DNA from: Candidatus Giovannonibacteria bacterium
GTDB taxonomy: Bacteria; Patescibacteriota; Minisyncoccia; JACPKW01; UBA11713
Direction of reading: 5' to 3'
DNA: 37,713 nucleotides
NCBI GenBank assembly: GCA_016176285.1
Contig: JACOXM010000007.1
Span: 1-37,713, forward strand
This document shows, piece by piece, positions 18,852 to 30,200 of the stretch; position 1 is the first letter of the stretch; each line of letters starts with the position of its first letter. The translations under genes and the position numbers were made by a program. The notes beneath the pieces were generated by a model. The model had not been told where the DNA came from. It saw only the letters and a list, made by a program, of their open reading frames with translations, and ran no database searches.

Positions 18852-19667
18852 ATGAACAAAACTAAAAGCGGGGAAAATATAGGAATCCTCGGGGGGGGAT
18901 TTGTGGGACAAGTCCTTAAAAAATATTGGCCCAAAGCAAAGATATTCGATATAAAGCCGGGGGAATGGGATAGGCCGGAAGATGTTTTGGGGCAAGACTA
19001 TATTTTTTTATCCATAAATTTTGAGGACAACTGCGCAAGTTTCGAAAACAGAAAAATCATCGAAGACTATCTTGCAAAAGTTCCGGACGGAAAAACGATT
19101 ATCATTAAATCAACTTTGATTCCCGGAACGACTGATTACTTCCAGAATAAATTCAAAAAATTAAACTTTTGCTACAATCCGGAATTTTTAACCGAAGCTA
19201 CGGCTTGGGATGATTTTACAAATCCCACTTTCCAAATTCTCGGTTTGAATGCCGATTCCATGAGTATTTCCGATAAGCTCTTCTCCATGCTTCCAAAAGC
19301 GCAATACGAAACGCGCATGCTATCCACTGAGGCCGAAATCTTAAAACACGCAATGAATTCGTTCTTTGCAACAAAAGTAATATTTTTTAACCAGCTGTAC
19401 GACGCGTGCCTTCAGTATTACGCGGATTATGAAAAAATAAGTAACATACTTACGGAACACCCGTGGATTGGCGACAGCCATTCAATCGTTTGGCATAAAG
19501 GATACCGCGGCTTTGGCGGGAAATGCCTTCCCAAAGATACAAAAGCATTCGCGAAAGTTTCCGGGTCATCCCTATTGAAAAGAGTTCTTGAAATAAACGA
19601 AGATCTCAAAAAAAATACATTCCGACTTGGCGATGTTTCCGAAAAATACCACTCTATTGAAATGTAG
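18852..19667 (+). CDS. Short nucleotide-sugar (UDP-glucose/GDP-mannose) dehydrogenase-like protein
   Basis: GILGGGFVGQVL, IIIKSTLIPGTTD, FCYNPEFLTEATAWDDF, AEILKHAMNSFFATKVIFFNQL, GYRGFGGKCLPKDTKAF; ends soon after the Cys motif. Confidence 0.88.
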   Translation: MNKTKSGENIGILGGGFVGQVLKKYWPKAKIFDIKPGEWDRPEDVLGQDYIFLSINFEDNCASFENRKIIEDYLAKVPDGKTIIIKSTLIPGTTDYFQNKFKKLNFCYNPEFLTEATAWDDFTNPTFQILGLNADSMSISDKLFSMLPKAQYETRMLSTEAEILKHAMNSFFATKVIFFNQLYDACLQYYADYEKISNILTEHPWIGDSHSIVWHKGYRGFGGKCLPKDTKAFAKVSGSSLLKRVLEINEDLKKNTFRLGDVSEKYHSIEM

Positions 19668-19691
19668 CATTCGGCAAAGTATCATTTAATA

Positions 19692-20075
19692 ATGAAAAAG
19701 GTATTAATTATAGAAGACGAAGTACCTCTGCTGAAGATACTCACACAGGAACTTAGCAGTAAAACAACGAAGACCTATGGCGCATCTAATGGGAAAGAAG
19801 GCCTCGCCATTGCTTTTCGCGAACATCCGGATTTAATACTGCTCGATTTATTAATGCCTGAAATGGACGGCATAACCTTCTTAAAAAAATTAAGAGAAGA
19901 TAAGTGGGGCAAAGGCGCTTCGGTTCTTATTTTGACAAATCTGGAAGGAGACGTGGAAAAAACTCTCACGGCGATAGAAAAAGGTGTATTTGAATTTTTA
20001 GTTAAAACCCGCTGGAGCCTACGGAATTTGAAAAAAATGGTTGAGTCAAAATTGTACGGGAAAAAACCGGTTTAG
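19692..20075 (+). CDS. Single-domain response regulator
   Basis: KKVLIIEDEVPLLKIL...DLILLDLLMPEMDGITFLKKLR...VLILTNL...VKTRW. Confidence 0.93.
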   Translation: MKKVLIIEDEVPLLKILTQELSSKTTKTYGASNGKEGLAIAFREHPDLILLDLLMPEMDGITFLKKLREDKWGKGASVLILTNLEGDVEKTLTAIEKGVFEFLVKTRWSLRNLKKMVESKLYGKKPV

Positions 20076-20093
20076 CTGGCCGGCTTTTTAATA
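20058..20093. terminator. Probable bidirectional terminator between convergent response-regulator and rpoD genes
   Basis: AAAAAACCGG..TTTAGCTGG..CCGGCTTTTT imperfect hairpin with A/T runs. Confidence 0.5.
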
Positions 20094-21230
20094 TCCCTCC
20101 AGTTTTTTTGATTTCTTGTGTTCGCGTATTTTCATGAGCGCCTTTGCTTCAATCTGCCGGATTCGTTCCCTCGTCACGCCGAATTCCTTTCCAACTTCTT
20201 CCAATGTATGGGAAATCCCGTCATCGAGCCCAAAACGCAAACGTAATATTTTCTGCTCCCTGGGCGCCAAATCATTTAATATTTCCTGAAATTGATCCTT
20301 TAAAAGCCTTCTGGCAGCCTCTTGCGATGGAGAAAGTATTTTTTCATCTTCTATAAAATCTCCGAGCAACGAATCTTCATCATCCTCCCCCACCGGCTGT
20401 TCAAGCGAAACGGTTTCCTGGGAAATTTTCTGGATATGCCTTATTTTTGCAACGTCTATATTCATTTCCGAAGCAATTTCCTCCGCCAAAGGCTCCCTTC
20501 CTAAATCCTGCGTCAGCCTGCGCACAACCTGCTGGTATTTTGAAATTGTTTCAATCATGTGAACTGGGATCCGGATGGTCCTCGCCTGGTCTGCAAGCGC
20601 CCTCGTAATAGCCTGCCTTATCCACCAAGTCGCGTAAGTTGAAAATTTAAAACCCTTGCGCCAATCGAATTTTTCCACGGCCCTGAAAAGACCTAAATTT
20701 CCTTCCTGTATCAGATCGAGAAGGGTCAAGTTGGGCGATCTTCCGACATATTTTTTTGCTATGGAAACGACAAGCCTTAGGTTCGCCTTAGCAAGCTTAT
20801 TTTTCGCTTCCTGATCTCCTTTTTCAATTTTTTTTGCGAGTTCTTTTTCTTCATCCGCGCTAATCAATGATATTTTCCCAATCTCGCGAAGATACATCTG
20901 CACGGAGTCAGTGCTGAATTCAGCCGGCTCTTCTTCTTTTGTCTTGCCTTTTTCTTTGACCTCCAGCTTTTCTCCCTCCAATACATAAATACCCGTTTCT
21001 TCAAAGCGCCGATAAAGATCGTCCAAAAAAATAATATTATCCTCAATATGAGGAAAAAGATTTAGAATTTCCGCGTAAGTTACGAACCCCCTCCCCTTTC
21101 CTTTTTCGATCAGAGCATTAACCTTTGAATCCGTAAATTCGTCCGATTCTTTTGGCGCTCTTTTTTTTCTTGCCTGCGGTTTTTCTTTTTTTTGAACTTT
21201 TTTTATTTTTTTTGTTTTGGGTCTTGCCAT
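20088..21230 (-). CDS. rpoD: RNA polymerase primary sigma factor RpoD
   Basis: [132 protein letters not shown]. Confidence 0.98.
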   Translation of the reverse strand: MARPKTKKIKKVQKKEKPQARKKRAPKESDEFTDSKVNALIEKGKGRGFVTYAEILNLFPHIEDNIIFLDDLYRRFEETGIYVLEGEKLEVKEKGKTKEEEPAEFSTDSVQMYLREIGKISLISADEEKELAKKIEKGDQEAKNKLAKANLRLVVSIAKKYVGRSPNLTLLDLIQEGNLGLFRAVEKFDWRKGFKFSTYATWWIRQAITRALADQARTIRIPVHMIETISKYQQVVRRLTQDLGREPLAEEIASEMNIDVAKIRHIQKISQETVSLEQPVGEDDEDSLLGDFIEDEKILSPSQEAARRLLKDQFQEILNDLAPREQKILRLRFGLDDGISHTLEEVGKEFGVTRERIRQIEAKALMKIREHKKSKKLEGY

Positions 21231-22951
21231 AAACTATTTAATTTTTTTGAAACTTCTTGAAACTGGCTTACATATTCACCAAGTTTTGATTTCTCGCCGG
21301 ATAACTCAATTTTTCTTATATTATTTGAAATTAATTCAAGCTTGGATTTAAGTGCCTCTCTTTCCAGTTCCGAAAGGAGGTTTTGAAACTCCTCATTTAA
21401 ATTTTTTTTATCCCCGTATAACAATTCAGCTTCGAGTATAAGTTTCCCAATCTTAGTCTCAACTTCCTTAGACGGTTTGCCTCCGCTGATTATTGCATTT
21501 AAAAAAGGGAGATTTTGATCCGAAAAAAGGTCTTGAATTTCCTTAAAGTCGGGCGATAATTTCTCATCATTTAGAGATAATATGCCCATTATCCGCTCTT
21601 CAAGAAGTCCCCGGCGCGGCCTTACAACCCTCGCCTCAATACTTCCTTTTTCTTGAATTCCGCCCGAACGATTTTTAGAAATAGCCTTTTTTAGTTCCGC
21701 CCACAAAGGCTCCTCTTTAATTTCTAAAATTTTAGAAGTTTCCTGAATCCAATGGGCTTTCTCTATTTCATCGCCTAATCTAGCAATGTATGGCAAAACC
21801 GTTACCTGTGCCTCCCTTCTTAATTTATGAATATCGTCCGGGAATTTTTTCTTTAGCCCCTCAAGAAAAAAAGCTACTATGGGTTTCGCATTTTTCACGG
21901 CCTCGAGCCAAAGAGTGGCGTCGGCCCTAATAGTTTCCGCCGGATCCTTGCCGCTCGGAACTTCAACTATATTAACATTAAATCCCGCATCAATCGAGAG
22001 ATCATGTGCGCGCTTATGCGCAGTCTCGCCCGCTACATCGGCGTCAAAAGCTAGAAGCAATCCAGTTGCCAAGCGTTTTATTAGCGCTAAATGGCCGACC
22101 CCGAGGGCAGTTCCAGAAGTTGCGACAACGTTCGTAACCCCCGCCTGATGCGACATAATTGCGTCCATTTGTCCCTCCACCAATATGCAGGAATTTTCTT
22201 TCCTGACGGAATTTTTTGCCCTGTCCCACAAATATAAGATTTTGGATTTGTCATAAAGAATTGTCTGGGGGCTATTTATATATTTTCCCTCGTTCGTTTC
22301 CTTATTAAAAATTCTTCCAGAAAACCCGACTATCCGCCCGGAGGGATCTGAAACCGGAAAAATAATCCTGCTCCTAAACCGGTCATAATATTTGTTTCTT
22401 TTTTCGGGATTTGTACTCTTGATAACTAGGCCCGCCTTTTCCGCCTCTTCCATCTTGTAGCCCTTTTTCGCTAAAAAACTTACTAAATTTTCCCATCCAT
22501 CAGGAGCGAAGCCTAATTTAAAAGATTTAATACTCTCGTCTTTAAGGCCCCTTTCCTTCAAATACTTTTTAACCGGATTATTCACATGGAGTTGCTCTTC
22601 GTAATATAAAGCGGCATCCTGCATTAAATTCAGCAAGCGCTTCCTTTCGTTGGACAATCTCGGATCTTCCCTTTTTAAAATAACGCCCGCTCTTTGGGCC
22701 AATAATTCAAGCGCCTCCGGAAATTCTATCCCTTCAATCATAGAGACAAAACGGAAGATGTCGCCTCCGGCATTACATCCAAAACAATGCCAAATCTCCC
22801 TCGCTGGCGAGATGTAAAACGAGGGCGTCTTTTCATTATGAAAAGGACATACGGCTTTATAATTAACCCCTGCCTTAGAAAGCCTCAAATACGAACCCAG
22901 TAAATCTACAATATCAATCCTCTTTTTTATTTCCTCGATGGGGGACGCCAT
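21203..22951 (-). CDS. dnaG: DNA primase
   Basis: Zn-binding [65 protein letters not shown]...[10 protein letters not shown]; overlaps rpoD by 28 bp. Confidence 0.98.
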   Translation of the reverse strand: MASPIEEIKKRIDIVDLLGSYLRLSKAGVNYKAVCPFHNEKTPSFYISPAREIWHCFGCNAGGDIFRFVSMIEGIEFPEALELLAQRAGVILKREDPRLSNERKRLLNLMQDAALYYEEQLHVNNPVKKYLKERGLKDESIKSFKLGFAPDGWENLVSFLAKKGYKMEEAEKAGLVIKSTNPEKRNKYYDRFRSRIIFPVSDPSGRIVGFSGRIFNKETNEGKYINSPQTILYDKSKILYLWDRAKNSVRKENSCILVEGQMDAIMSHQAGVTNVVATSGTALGVGHLALIKRLATGLLLAFDADVAGETAHKRAHDLSIDAGFNVNIVEVPSGKDPAETIRADATLWLEAVKNAKPIVAFFLEGLKKKFPDDIHKLRREAQVTVLPYIARLGDEIEKAHWIQETSKILEIKEEPLWAELKKAISKNRSGGIQEKGSIEARVVRPRRGLLEERIMGILSLNDEKLSPDFKEIQDLFSDQNLPFLNAIISGGKPSKEVETKIGKLILEAELLYGDKKNLNEEFQNLLSELEREALKSKLELISNNIRKIELSGEKSKLGEYVSQFQEVSKKLNSLWQDPKQKK

Positions 22952-22954
22952 TTA

Positions 22955-23377
22955 CTACCAAGGCCAAAAAACTAATACGAGGGCCATCGCAAATAGATTG
23001 ACGAGTTGGTATCCGGCATTAATAAAATAAACCTTTGCCGTTTTCCCATCCCATAATATCTGCCCAAAAAGTGTTGTCGCTATAAATCCGAGCCAAATCC
23101 AGAAAGCAGTTTGAAACGCCCCGAAAAAATCCACTGCTACCAAAACTTTTATAAAATAAGCCAAAATATAAGCAGTTAAAATAGAGCCGATAAAAGACAT
23201 AAAATAATATTTACCCATGCCGCGCTCCTGCTGTTTATTCATGTAATCCGGCGTGAACCCCATCCCTTCCATCCATGATTTTCCAAAAAGTTTTGGATTA
23301 TACCAGACCATCCCCGCAATCATAGAAACGATAGCGGCAACCAAAACCGCCGTAAAATTAACATCAAATTGAGGCAT
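22955..23377 (-). CDS. DUF1761 domain membrane protein
   Basis: VAAIVSMIAGMVWYNPKLFGKSWMEGMGFTPD...FWIWLGFIATTLFGQILWDGK. Confidence 0.85.
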   Translation of the reverse strand: MPQFDVNFTAVLVAAIVSMIAGMVWYNPKLFGKSWMEGMGFTPDYMNKQQERGMGKYYFMSFIGSILTAYILAYFIKVLVAVDFFGAFQTAFWIWLGFIATTLFGQILWDGKTAKVYFINAGYQLVNLFAMALVLVFWPW

Positions 23378-23409
23378 AAAACCAGATTATCAAAAAAAAA
23401 TGAAAAAAG

Positions 23410-24180
23410 CTATTGTGAGACCTTATTAACCTCAAGTTCTAAGGCCGCGTTTCTATACGCGCAAAAATCGCAGTCAGGGGAAGATTTTGGAATCTCGTCG
23501 GAAATTAAACATTTGTGCAAATTTTTTATTACTTCCGGAACCCATGCGTCGCTCCCTTTGTAGGGAATGATTTTAATATCAAACTCAAGCTTTCCATCAA
23601 ACGCCTCTTTATCTGAGTCACCGTTTGCATAGACAAAATAACCAGTATCGGATACTTTAAAATTATTTTTTCTAAAAAGCCATTGATAAATCTCCATCTG
23701 CCTCTTATACCCGATCTGCCAATCCGCATCCAAATTTACTTCTCCTTCTTTAGAAGTAGCCTTGTAATCAACTATATAAAGCTCCCCTTTTTGATCATGC
23801 CAAACGTCATCAATGGCGCCGGTGATAACGAGATTAGCCCCCTGATCCAAATATTGAATTCCACCGCCTAAGGCATCGCGCCATTCATCTATTTTTTCAT
23901 GCGGAAATGGAACCAAGTTTAATCCATAAGCCTTCATCAGCGGATGCGCAGTTTCATTTGCGCGGTGAATATCGAATTCTTTTTTTAAAAGTTTATCTAC
24001 TGCAGAGTTTAAGCTAAATGGCATACCAGGCGGCTGCCCCACACCGAGGCGCCGATCAAAGTAAAAACATTTTGGACATTTTAGAAAAAGGTCTATCTTT
24101 GAACGGCTGATTTTATATGGAATCTCGGAATCCGGAATATATAAATTCCTCTTTCTCTTGGCGTTATAGAATTTGGACAT
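23410..24180 (-). CDS. PD-(D/E)XK nuclease family protein (RecB/Cas4-like) with four paired Cys
   Basis: ISRSKIDLFLKCPKCFYFDRRLG, AIDDVWHDQKGELYIVDYKATS, KRQMEIYQWLF, PDCDFCAYR. Confidence 0.85.
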   Translation of the reverse strand: MSKFYNAKRKRNLYIPDSEIPYKISRSKIDLFLKCPKCFYFDRRLGVGQPPGMPFSLNSAVDKLLKKEFDIHRANETAHPLMKAYGLNLVPFPHEKIDEWRDALGGGIQYLDQGANLVITGAIDDVWHDQKGELYIVDYKATSKEGEVNLDADWQIGYKRQMEIYQWLFRKNNFKVSDTGYFVYANGDSDKEAFDGKLEFDIKIIPYKGSDAWVPEVIKNLHKCLISDEIPKSSPDCDFCAYRNAALELEVNKVSQ

Positions 24181-24183
24181 AAT

Positions 24184-24636
24184 TCAATTATAAACCTTTT
24201 TTTCTTTTCTTCTAGAAATTATTTGTTTTATTACCTCGATGAATTCCTTTGGCAAGTATTCCCCTTTGAGCATAAAGCGATCGGCGCCTAACTCTAGAAC
24301 TTTTTCCCTTATTTCTGCATCGGAATAGCCCGAGAAAACAACCAATACGGCGTTTTTTGTTTTAGGATTTTCTTTAATTTCTTTTATTAAATCTAAACCG
24401 TTTTTTAACTCCGGCTTTCCATTATCGTCGGCCGGGAACATCAAATCGACAAGCAAAAGATCCGGTTTGAAATCTTCTTTTGCTAAAATTTCTCTAGCTT
24501 TTTTGAAGGTATTTACATTTTTAAAATCATAATTGCCACCTCCGTGCACCCAAAAAATATCTTTCAGGAAAAAAATCATGAATTCATCATCTTCTACGGA
24601 AAGCACTGTCTTTATTTTATCTGGAACTGTGTTCAT
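24184..24636 (-). CDS. Single-domain response regulator
   Basis: KTVLSVEDDEFMIFFLKDIF...DLLLVDLMFP...VLVVFSGYSD...FMLKGEYLPKEF. Confidence 0.9.
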   Translation of the reverse strand: MNTVPDKIKTVLSVEDDEFMIFFLKDIFWVHGGGNYDFKNVNTFKKAREILAKEDFKPDLLLVDLMFPADDNGKPELKNGLDLIKEIKENPKTKNAVLVVFSGYSDAEIREKVLELGADRFMLKGEYLPKEFIEVIKQIISRRKEKKVYN

Positions 24637-24638
24637 TG

Positions 24639-25895
24639 TTACTTTCGCGCGAATGCGTTTCGTGGAGAAAGGCTGGCGGCCCGCCTAGCCGGCCAGAAGC
24701 CAGAAAGAATTCCGACCAATCCTGAGAGAACCATAATAAAAACCAGGAAACGCGTAGGATAAATAAATAAATCGAGGGGCTTCCCGCCCAACTGCCCGGC
24801 AAGAAAATTTAATGCGAAATTGAATAATTCGGCCGACCCAATTCCAACGATGATCCCTCCGGCACCGCCCATCAAACCCATAATCAGGGACTCCATTAGG
24901 AAAAGATTTCTTATATCCTGCGAAGTCGCGCCGATAGATTTCATAATACCGATTTCAAAAACACGCTCTAGGAACCCTATGACCATCGTGTTAAACATTC
25001 CGATCGCAGAAACCACAAGCGCGGTAACGCCAAAAACTCCAAGGACAATGGTAATAATGGACATTATATTTCTAGCCTGCCTGACCAAATCCAACTTTGC
25101 CGAAATTAGAAAACCTTTTTCCAGCATTTGATCTCTTAATTTTTCGACACTATTAATGTCTTTTGCTTTCACGAAAATTTTCTGGTAATAAGGCGGGGGC
25201 GAATCCAAAAGATAATCCGGTATCAGAATAAAAGGAGGGCTCAATTCATCATTTACAATCCCTTTAATTTTTATTGGATATGGAATCGATTTTGTATCTA
25301 CTTCTGTGGAATCTTTTTTCTGGAAAAAGACGGAAATGTTTATTTCTTTCCCAATTGAAGTTTCATCTTCCGAAAGTCCCAAAAGTTTTAGAGTAGAAAC
25401 CGAAACTACAACATCCTTATCTCCCTCGGATAAAATTTTTCCAAAATCCGGGGTTAATCCCGCCAAGCGAAAATAATTGGTCCTAATAAGCTTCATTATT
25501 ATGTATGATGAGATCTCGCCGTATTTTGATTCGCCCGGAAATTCTCCAACAGGGCTTACTTCGGCGGCTTCAGGAAAGGAACTTACATTATCTATTTCTT
25601 CTCTATTGATCGTAAGATTTGTTTCATCGGGGTAATAGGCTTCGATACTTATCAAAGAATCCTCCGTAGAGGCAAGTTTACCGACTAATATGAATTGAAG
25701 CCCGTAACCGAGCGATACTAAAAAAAGCACAACACCGATCCCTACAGAAATACCTAAAATCGTTAAAACTGTTCTCAATGGCTTTACCCTAAAAACACGA
25801 AAAGACAATCTAAAAACATCCAAAAGGCTCAAACGATGGCTTGGCGCTTCTTTTGAAACAAACACGCTTTCTTCAAGTATTTTTCTTGGATCCAT
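24639..25895 (-). CDS. ABC transporter permease (MacB/FtsX-type)
   Basis: SFRVFRVKPLRTVLTILGISVGIGVVLFLVSLGYG, periplasmic domain, GMFNTMVIGFLERVFEIGIMKSIGATSQDIRNLFLMESLIMGLMGG. Confidence 0.92.
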   Translation of the reverse strand: MDPRKILEESVFVSKEAPSHRLSLLDVFRLSFRVFRVKPLRTVLTILGISVGIGVVLFLVSLGYGLQFILVGKLASTEDSLISIEAYYPDETNLTINREEIDNVSSFPEAAEVSPVGEFPGESKYGEISSYIIMKLIRTNYFRLAGLTPDFGKILSEGDKDVVVSVSTLKLLGLSEDETSIGKEINISVFFQKKDSTEVDTKSIPYPIKIKGIVNDELSPPFILIPDYLLDSPPPYYQKIFVKAKDINSVEKLRDQMLEKGFLISAKLDLVRQARNIMSIITIVLGVFGVTALVVSAIGMFNTMVIGFLERVFEIGIMKSIGATSQDIRNLFLMESLIMGLMGGAGGIIVGIGSAELFNFALNFLAGQLGGKPLDLFIYPTRFLVFIMVLSGLVGILSGFWPARRAASLSPRNAFARK

Positions 25896-25899
25896 AAAT

Positions 25900-27198
25900 T
25901 TATTTTTCCAGCAAATTTGCGAAACCTAAGCCGCCTTTTAATATATATTCCATTCTGTCGGCAATCTTGTGGCTGGTTCCTATTCTAAGGCCGACGCCCC
26001 CTTCATTTTTCGAAAGGTCTAAAACTTTCTGAAAACTTTCGGGAGTAATAATATTTCTAATTCTCTCTCCGATAACTTCACTAATTCTATCAATTTGAAG
26101 CGCTGAAAGATGGACTTTTATTCCTTCAAAAAGCCAGTCTTTGACTTTTTCTATTTCCGCTTCAAGAGGACGCTCGGGATTTTCTTCCAATTTTCTATAA
26201 ATATTCCCAAGCTCTTCTTCTTCTTTAATAATCGTCTCTACCATTTGCGCAATTTTTTCGGCTTTTCTTTTCCATAGGCCCACCCCCCCTAAACGATATG
26301 GCCTATCCAAAACAGCCCGGAAAACTTCTTCATCTATTTTACCACCTAGACGCTGAGATAAATAAAATTCCATTCTTTTTAGTTCTGCGTGGGGGTAGCC
26401 GCGAAGTATTAAAGCGGAAAGAGATTTGGCGCGAATATCAATACCTGGAAGTTCCGGAAAAAGGTCCTGGTAGTAATAAGCTGTCCCAACTTTTTTCTTT
26501 TTTGGCGCTTCTTTTTCCCCTGTTTTAGTTATAGCGCCATCCGCAATATAGAAAACTTTTTTGACATCGCGAAGGCTCCAAGCCTCGTGGGTTACCATAA
26601 TGATTGTCTTCCCGTCCTTTTCATTTAACTCCTTGAGCAGATTCAAGACGTTTATTGCGTTTTCGGAATCCAAATTTCCAATCGGCTCATCTGCAAGAAT
26701 AATAGGCGGGTCATTCGCAAGCGCTCTTGCGATTCCGACCCTTTGCTGTTGTCCTCCGGAAATTTCAAAAGGAAAGCGGTTTTCGAGATGCGCTATATTA
26801 AGCCGCGAAAAAATCTCGTGCGCTCTTTCCGTGCGCTTGCTTGCAGAAATTCCAAGAAAAGCCATTGGAAGCGTAACATTGTCTATATTTTTAATTGAGG
26901 GGATTAAGTTAAAATTCTGAAAAATTATTCCTATCGCCATCTGTCTGTAAATTGCGATTTCCTTTTGCGAAAGTTCCATCAAATTCTGGCCAAGCGAGAA
27001 AATTTTGCCGGTATTGGGCTTCTCAACGCCCGCAATCGCGTAAAGTAACGTCGTTTTTCCGCATCCCGAAGGACCAAAAAAACTCATATATTCTCCGCGG
27101 CCAATTTCCAAACTTACATTTTTTATAGCGTGGACTTCCGACGGAAGTCCTTTGTCGTAGTAATAATCTACGTTTTCTAACTTTATTATCGGTTCCAT
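25900..27198 (-). CDS. ABC transporter ATP-binding protein (LolD/MacB-type) with ~195-aa C-terminal extension
   Basis: FFGPSGCGKTTLLYAIAG, ISGGQQQRVGIARALANDPPIILADEPIGNLD, MVTHEAWS; extension after GAITKTGEKEAPKKKK. Confidence 0.93.
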   Translation of the reverse strand: MEPIIKLENVDYYYDKGLPSEVHAIKNVSLEIGRGEYMSFFGPSGCGKTTLLYAIAGVEKPNTGKIFSLGQNLMELSQKEIAIYRQMAIGIIFQNFNLIPSIKNIDNVTLPMAFLGISASKRTERAHEIFSRLNIAHLENRFPFEISGGQQQRVGIARALANDPPIILADEPIGNLDSENAINVLNLLKELNEKDGKTIIMVTHEAWSLRDVKKVFYIADGAITKTGEKEAPKKKKVGTAYYYQDLFPELPGIDIRAKSLSALILRGYPHAELKRMEFYLSQRLGGKIDEEVFRAVLDRPYRLGGVGLWKRKAEKIAQMVETIIKEEEELGNIYRKLEENPERPLEAEIEKVKDWLFEGIKVHLSALQIDRISEVIGERIRNIITPESFQKVLDLSKNEGGVGLRIGTSHKIADRMEYILKGGLGFANLLEK

Positions 27199-27205
27199 TA
27201 CTTTT

Positions 27206-30200
27206 TTATTGTCTCAGTTTTTTTAAGAAACCGAAAGAATCTTCAAGATTTCGAATTATTACATCGAGGACCGATTCAGCCGAGTTTGGTGTTAAAATTG
27301 TCCTGACGGGCGTTTTGGCCTCATTCTTGGCTTCATCGGCAGATGAGATCTGTATCCTGTAAACGGTTGAAGCTTTAAGCGAAGTGATAATTACGATGTG
27401 TTCCGTGCTAAATTCACTTTTTTGACCAGCACTATTTGCGAGCGCAGCATCCTTCAGAGTTGAAACTCCTTCTTCAAAATGTACAACGGAACTTGCGGGC
27501 TCATCAGTTTTCCACGAAATCACCGTCTGCAAGCGATCACTTCTTCCCGGAACAAGCGCGTTATCAATTTTAATTGATGAAATAACTGGCGCCTGGGTAT
27601 CTTTTTTGGTCCTGATTTTCAACAAATCGGCTTCTGAAATACTATTTTTTCCGTCGTAACCAAAAGCTCTGATCTCATACGGCGTATCTGCCGTCAAATT
27701 TTCAAGCAGGATTGAATGGTTTTTTACTGAAACAGAATCCCCTGTCCTGGAAATTTTTCCTGAACTTAAATCTTTATACTCAAGATATGATGTAGTTTCA
27801 AAGGGCGTAACCCATCGGATCTCGACCTCCGTATTTCCTAACTTGGCAACTTCCGCTTTAAGCTTTGATGATTTAGTTATAAAAATTGCGTCTGAAGATT
27901 TCCTGATGACACCAGGCAGAGCGAAAGAGCTAACTTGAAAATGATAAGTTGTCGAGGGTGAAAGTCCCGAAAGTGAAATTTTATGATCTTTTGATTTTGT
28001 CTCGGTTTCGGTAACGCCAAGCGGGTAAGGATTTTCTTTTTCCTCATCGAAATCTTTTTCCGGCACGTATGAGACAGTGCTATATGCGGGGACATTTGTC
28101 CCCCATGTTACATTTGCACTGCTTTCGCTTACATCTGAAATTTTAATATCCGAAATATATGGCGGAACGAGGGAGGGCATCATGGATTCAATTATATTCT
28201 CAAGCTTTTCCTGAAGCTGTTCTGCATTCTCAAATTTAACCAAGTCATCAAGTTGTTCTGCTATATATGGCGTTTTGAAAATTTTATTTTCTGAACGCGT
28301 AGAATTGCCGTCAGCGTCGAGTACCTTAGCCTGCACACTATATTCCGTACCCATCTTAAGCCCGGATAGCGTAATTTCGTGAGACTTTTTATAGTCAGAA
28401 TCTCCATTCGTACGTCCATACCCGGCATTCTCCCCGAAATTTGCGAAAGCGACCGTTGTTTCGTCCGTATCAACTAAAACTTTTGCGCTGAATGCTCCGA
28501 TATCGGCAATTTCCATTTTTGAAATTTTTGGCGGAGTTGTGTCCTTGCTGCTTCCGCCCCCACCGCCTCCTCCTCCTGACGACGAACTTGAATTAACCGT
28601 AACGGTAGCCATATCCGTCGTGGTGACGGATCGTTCGGCCGAAGTTGAAGAATTCGACTGCGCGTCTCTTGATGTTACGCGATAATAATATGTTGTTTGC
28701 CTGCTAAGTCCCGTGAGTGTCGCGACATGCCCGATTGAAAGCGTCGAATCACGAGTTGTTGAAAAATTATAAGATCCGCTATTTAGTCCGTACTCAACCC
28801 AAGTATCCGCAAGTTCGTCGGTTTGCCAGGTAATTACAACAGAGCCATGAGAAATGACAGGCGTAGCTACCGAAGAAATCACAGGAGCTGTAAGATCTTG
28901 GGTCGTCTTGAAGCTATAATAAGATCCTCCATTTGTATCGGTAACCGTATTAGAACTATCATCGGTAGATTTTACATAGTAGTAATATGCAGTTCCCTCC
29001 GAAAGACCCGAGAGCGTTACCCGATGCTGATATATTCCGCCGGTGCTAGTAGCGACAAGAGTGGCGCTTCCCACCTCACTTACGCCGGAACCGCTTAAAA
29101 GATTTGCCGAATTAGTATGATAAACAACATAAGAATTCGCGCTTACATTTGTATTCCATGTGATCGTCGAACTATTATCATTAGCTGATTCCGTTGCAAC
29201 ATTTGAAATTGTTCCTCCCTGCGCCGTAGTAAAACTGTAACCAGCGCCGCCATTGTTATCAGTTGCCAAGTTATTAAGCACGTCTGTTGAACGGACTCTG
29301 TATAAATATGTTGTATTGGGAGTCAGACCAGTCAAAGTAACTGAATGGCTTGTGACATAGGCATCAGATGAACCAGTTGATCCAAACGCGGTGCTTGGGG
29401 ATGCGGAATAGCCGACATTCGAATTTGAAAGCTCATCCGTAGTCCATGTTATTGTCGCCCAGGTAGCTTGGGGAGTTCCTGCGGAAACACTTGATATAGT
29501 CGGCGCCGTGACATCTGTGCCTCCCTGCCCGTCCGGCTTATCAGTAACGATGGAAGAATAATCTGAAATATCTCCATCGCTATCCGTAACCAGTACTTTG
29601 TAATAATAAGTTGTCGTGGACGCGACTGAAGTGTCGGTGTAAGAATTTGTATCCGCATCCGTAATCGTTGTTTTTAGGGAATAGGAAGAATTATCCGTCG
29701 AACGATAAACTTTATAATTAGTGAAGGCTGCGGAGGTGGTCGCCGAATAAACAGTCCAAGCGATGAAAAGCCTATATTCGGATGAGCCAACATTGGAAAC
29801 ATCTTTGATATCCAAATTCGATGGGGCTGCAGGCGCAACAAGCGAACCGCTTGTTACATTTCCATAAGTATCTCTTGTTTGTAAATAAATTTTTTCTGGA
29901 GACGTTGAGCCCGTAGGAGCCCACGCAAAGGAAGTATTCGTCGCTGTTCCGCCAACACTTCTCCATGATCCGCTGACGCTATTCACTCCGTCCGCGGAAA
30001 GATCGCTATTGTTTGAAATTTTATATTCAATGTTAGTGTTATCCGAAGTATTCAAAGAAACGAAATTAGAAGTTGAATCAAAAGTAAAGCTGGTGAGGGT
30101 CGGCACTGCCGCGTCCAAAGCAAAAGATGCGCTTGTCGCACTTGTTGTATTGTTCGCGGCTTCATTATCATTTGCAGTCACGCGAATTTGCGCGGTTGCG

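Noticed and set aside
18891-18898. Run of eight G suggesting a sequencing frameshift or phase-variable tract
   Set aside because: The reading frame is intact across it and encodes the expected Rossmann GILGGGFVG; phase variation is possible but unsupported.
28545-28600. Poly-Gly codon run as a possible hypermutable repeat
   Set aside because: Mixed GGN codons, not a clean simple-sequence repeat; most simply a flexible linker.
28823-29098. ORFs antisense to the giant gene (also 30339-30866, 29772-29966, 31272-31502 and others)
   Set aside because: Antisense to a clear coding sequence, low-complexity translations with no recognisable domains; by-products of codon bias.
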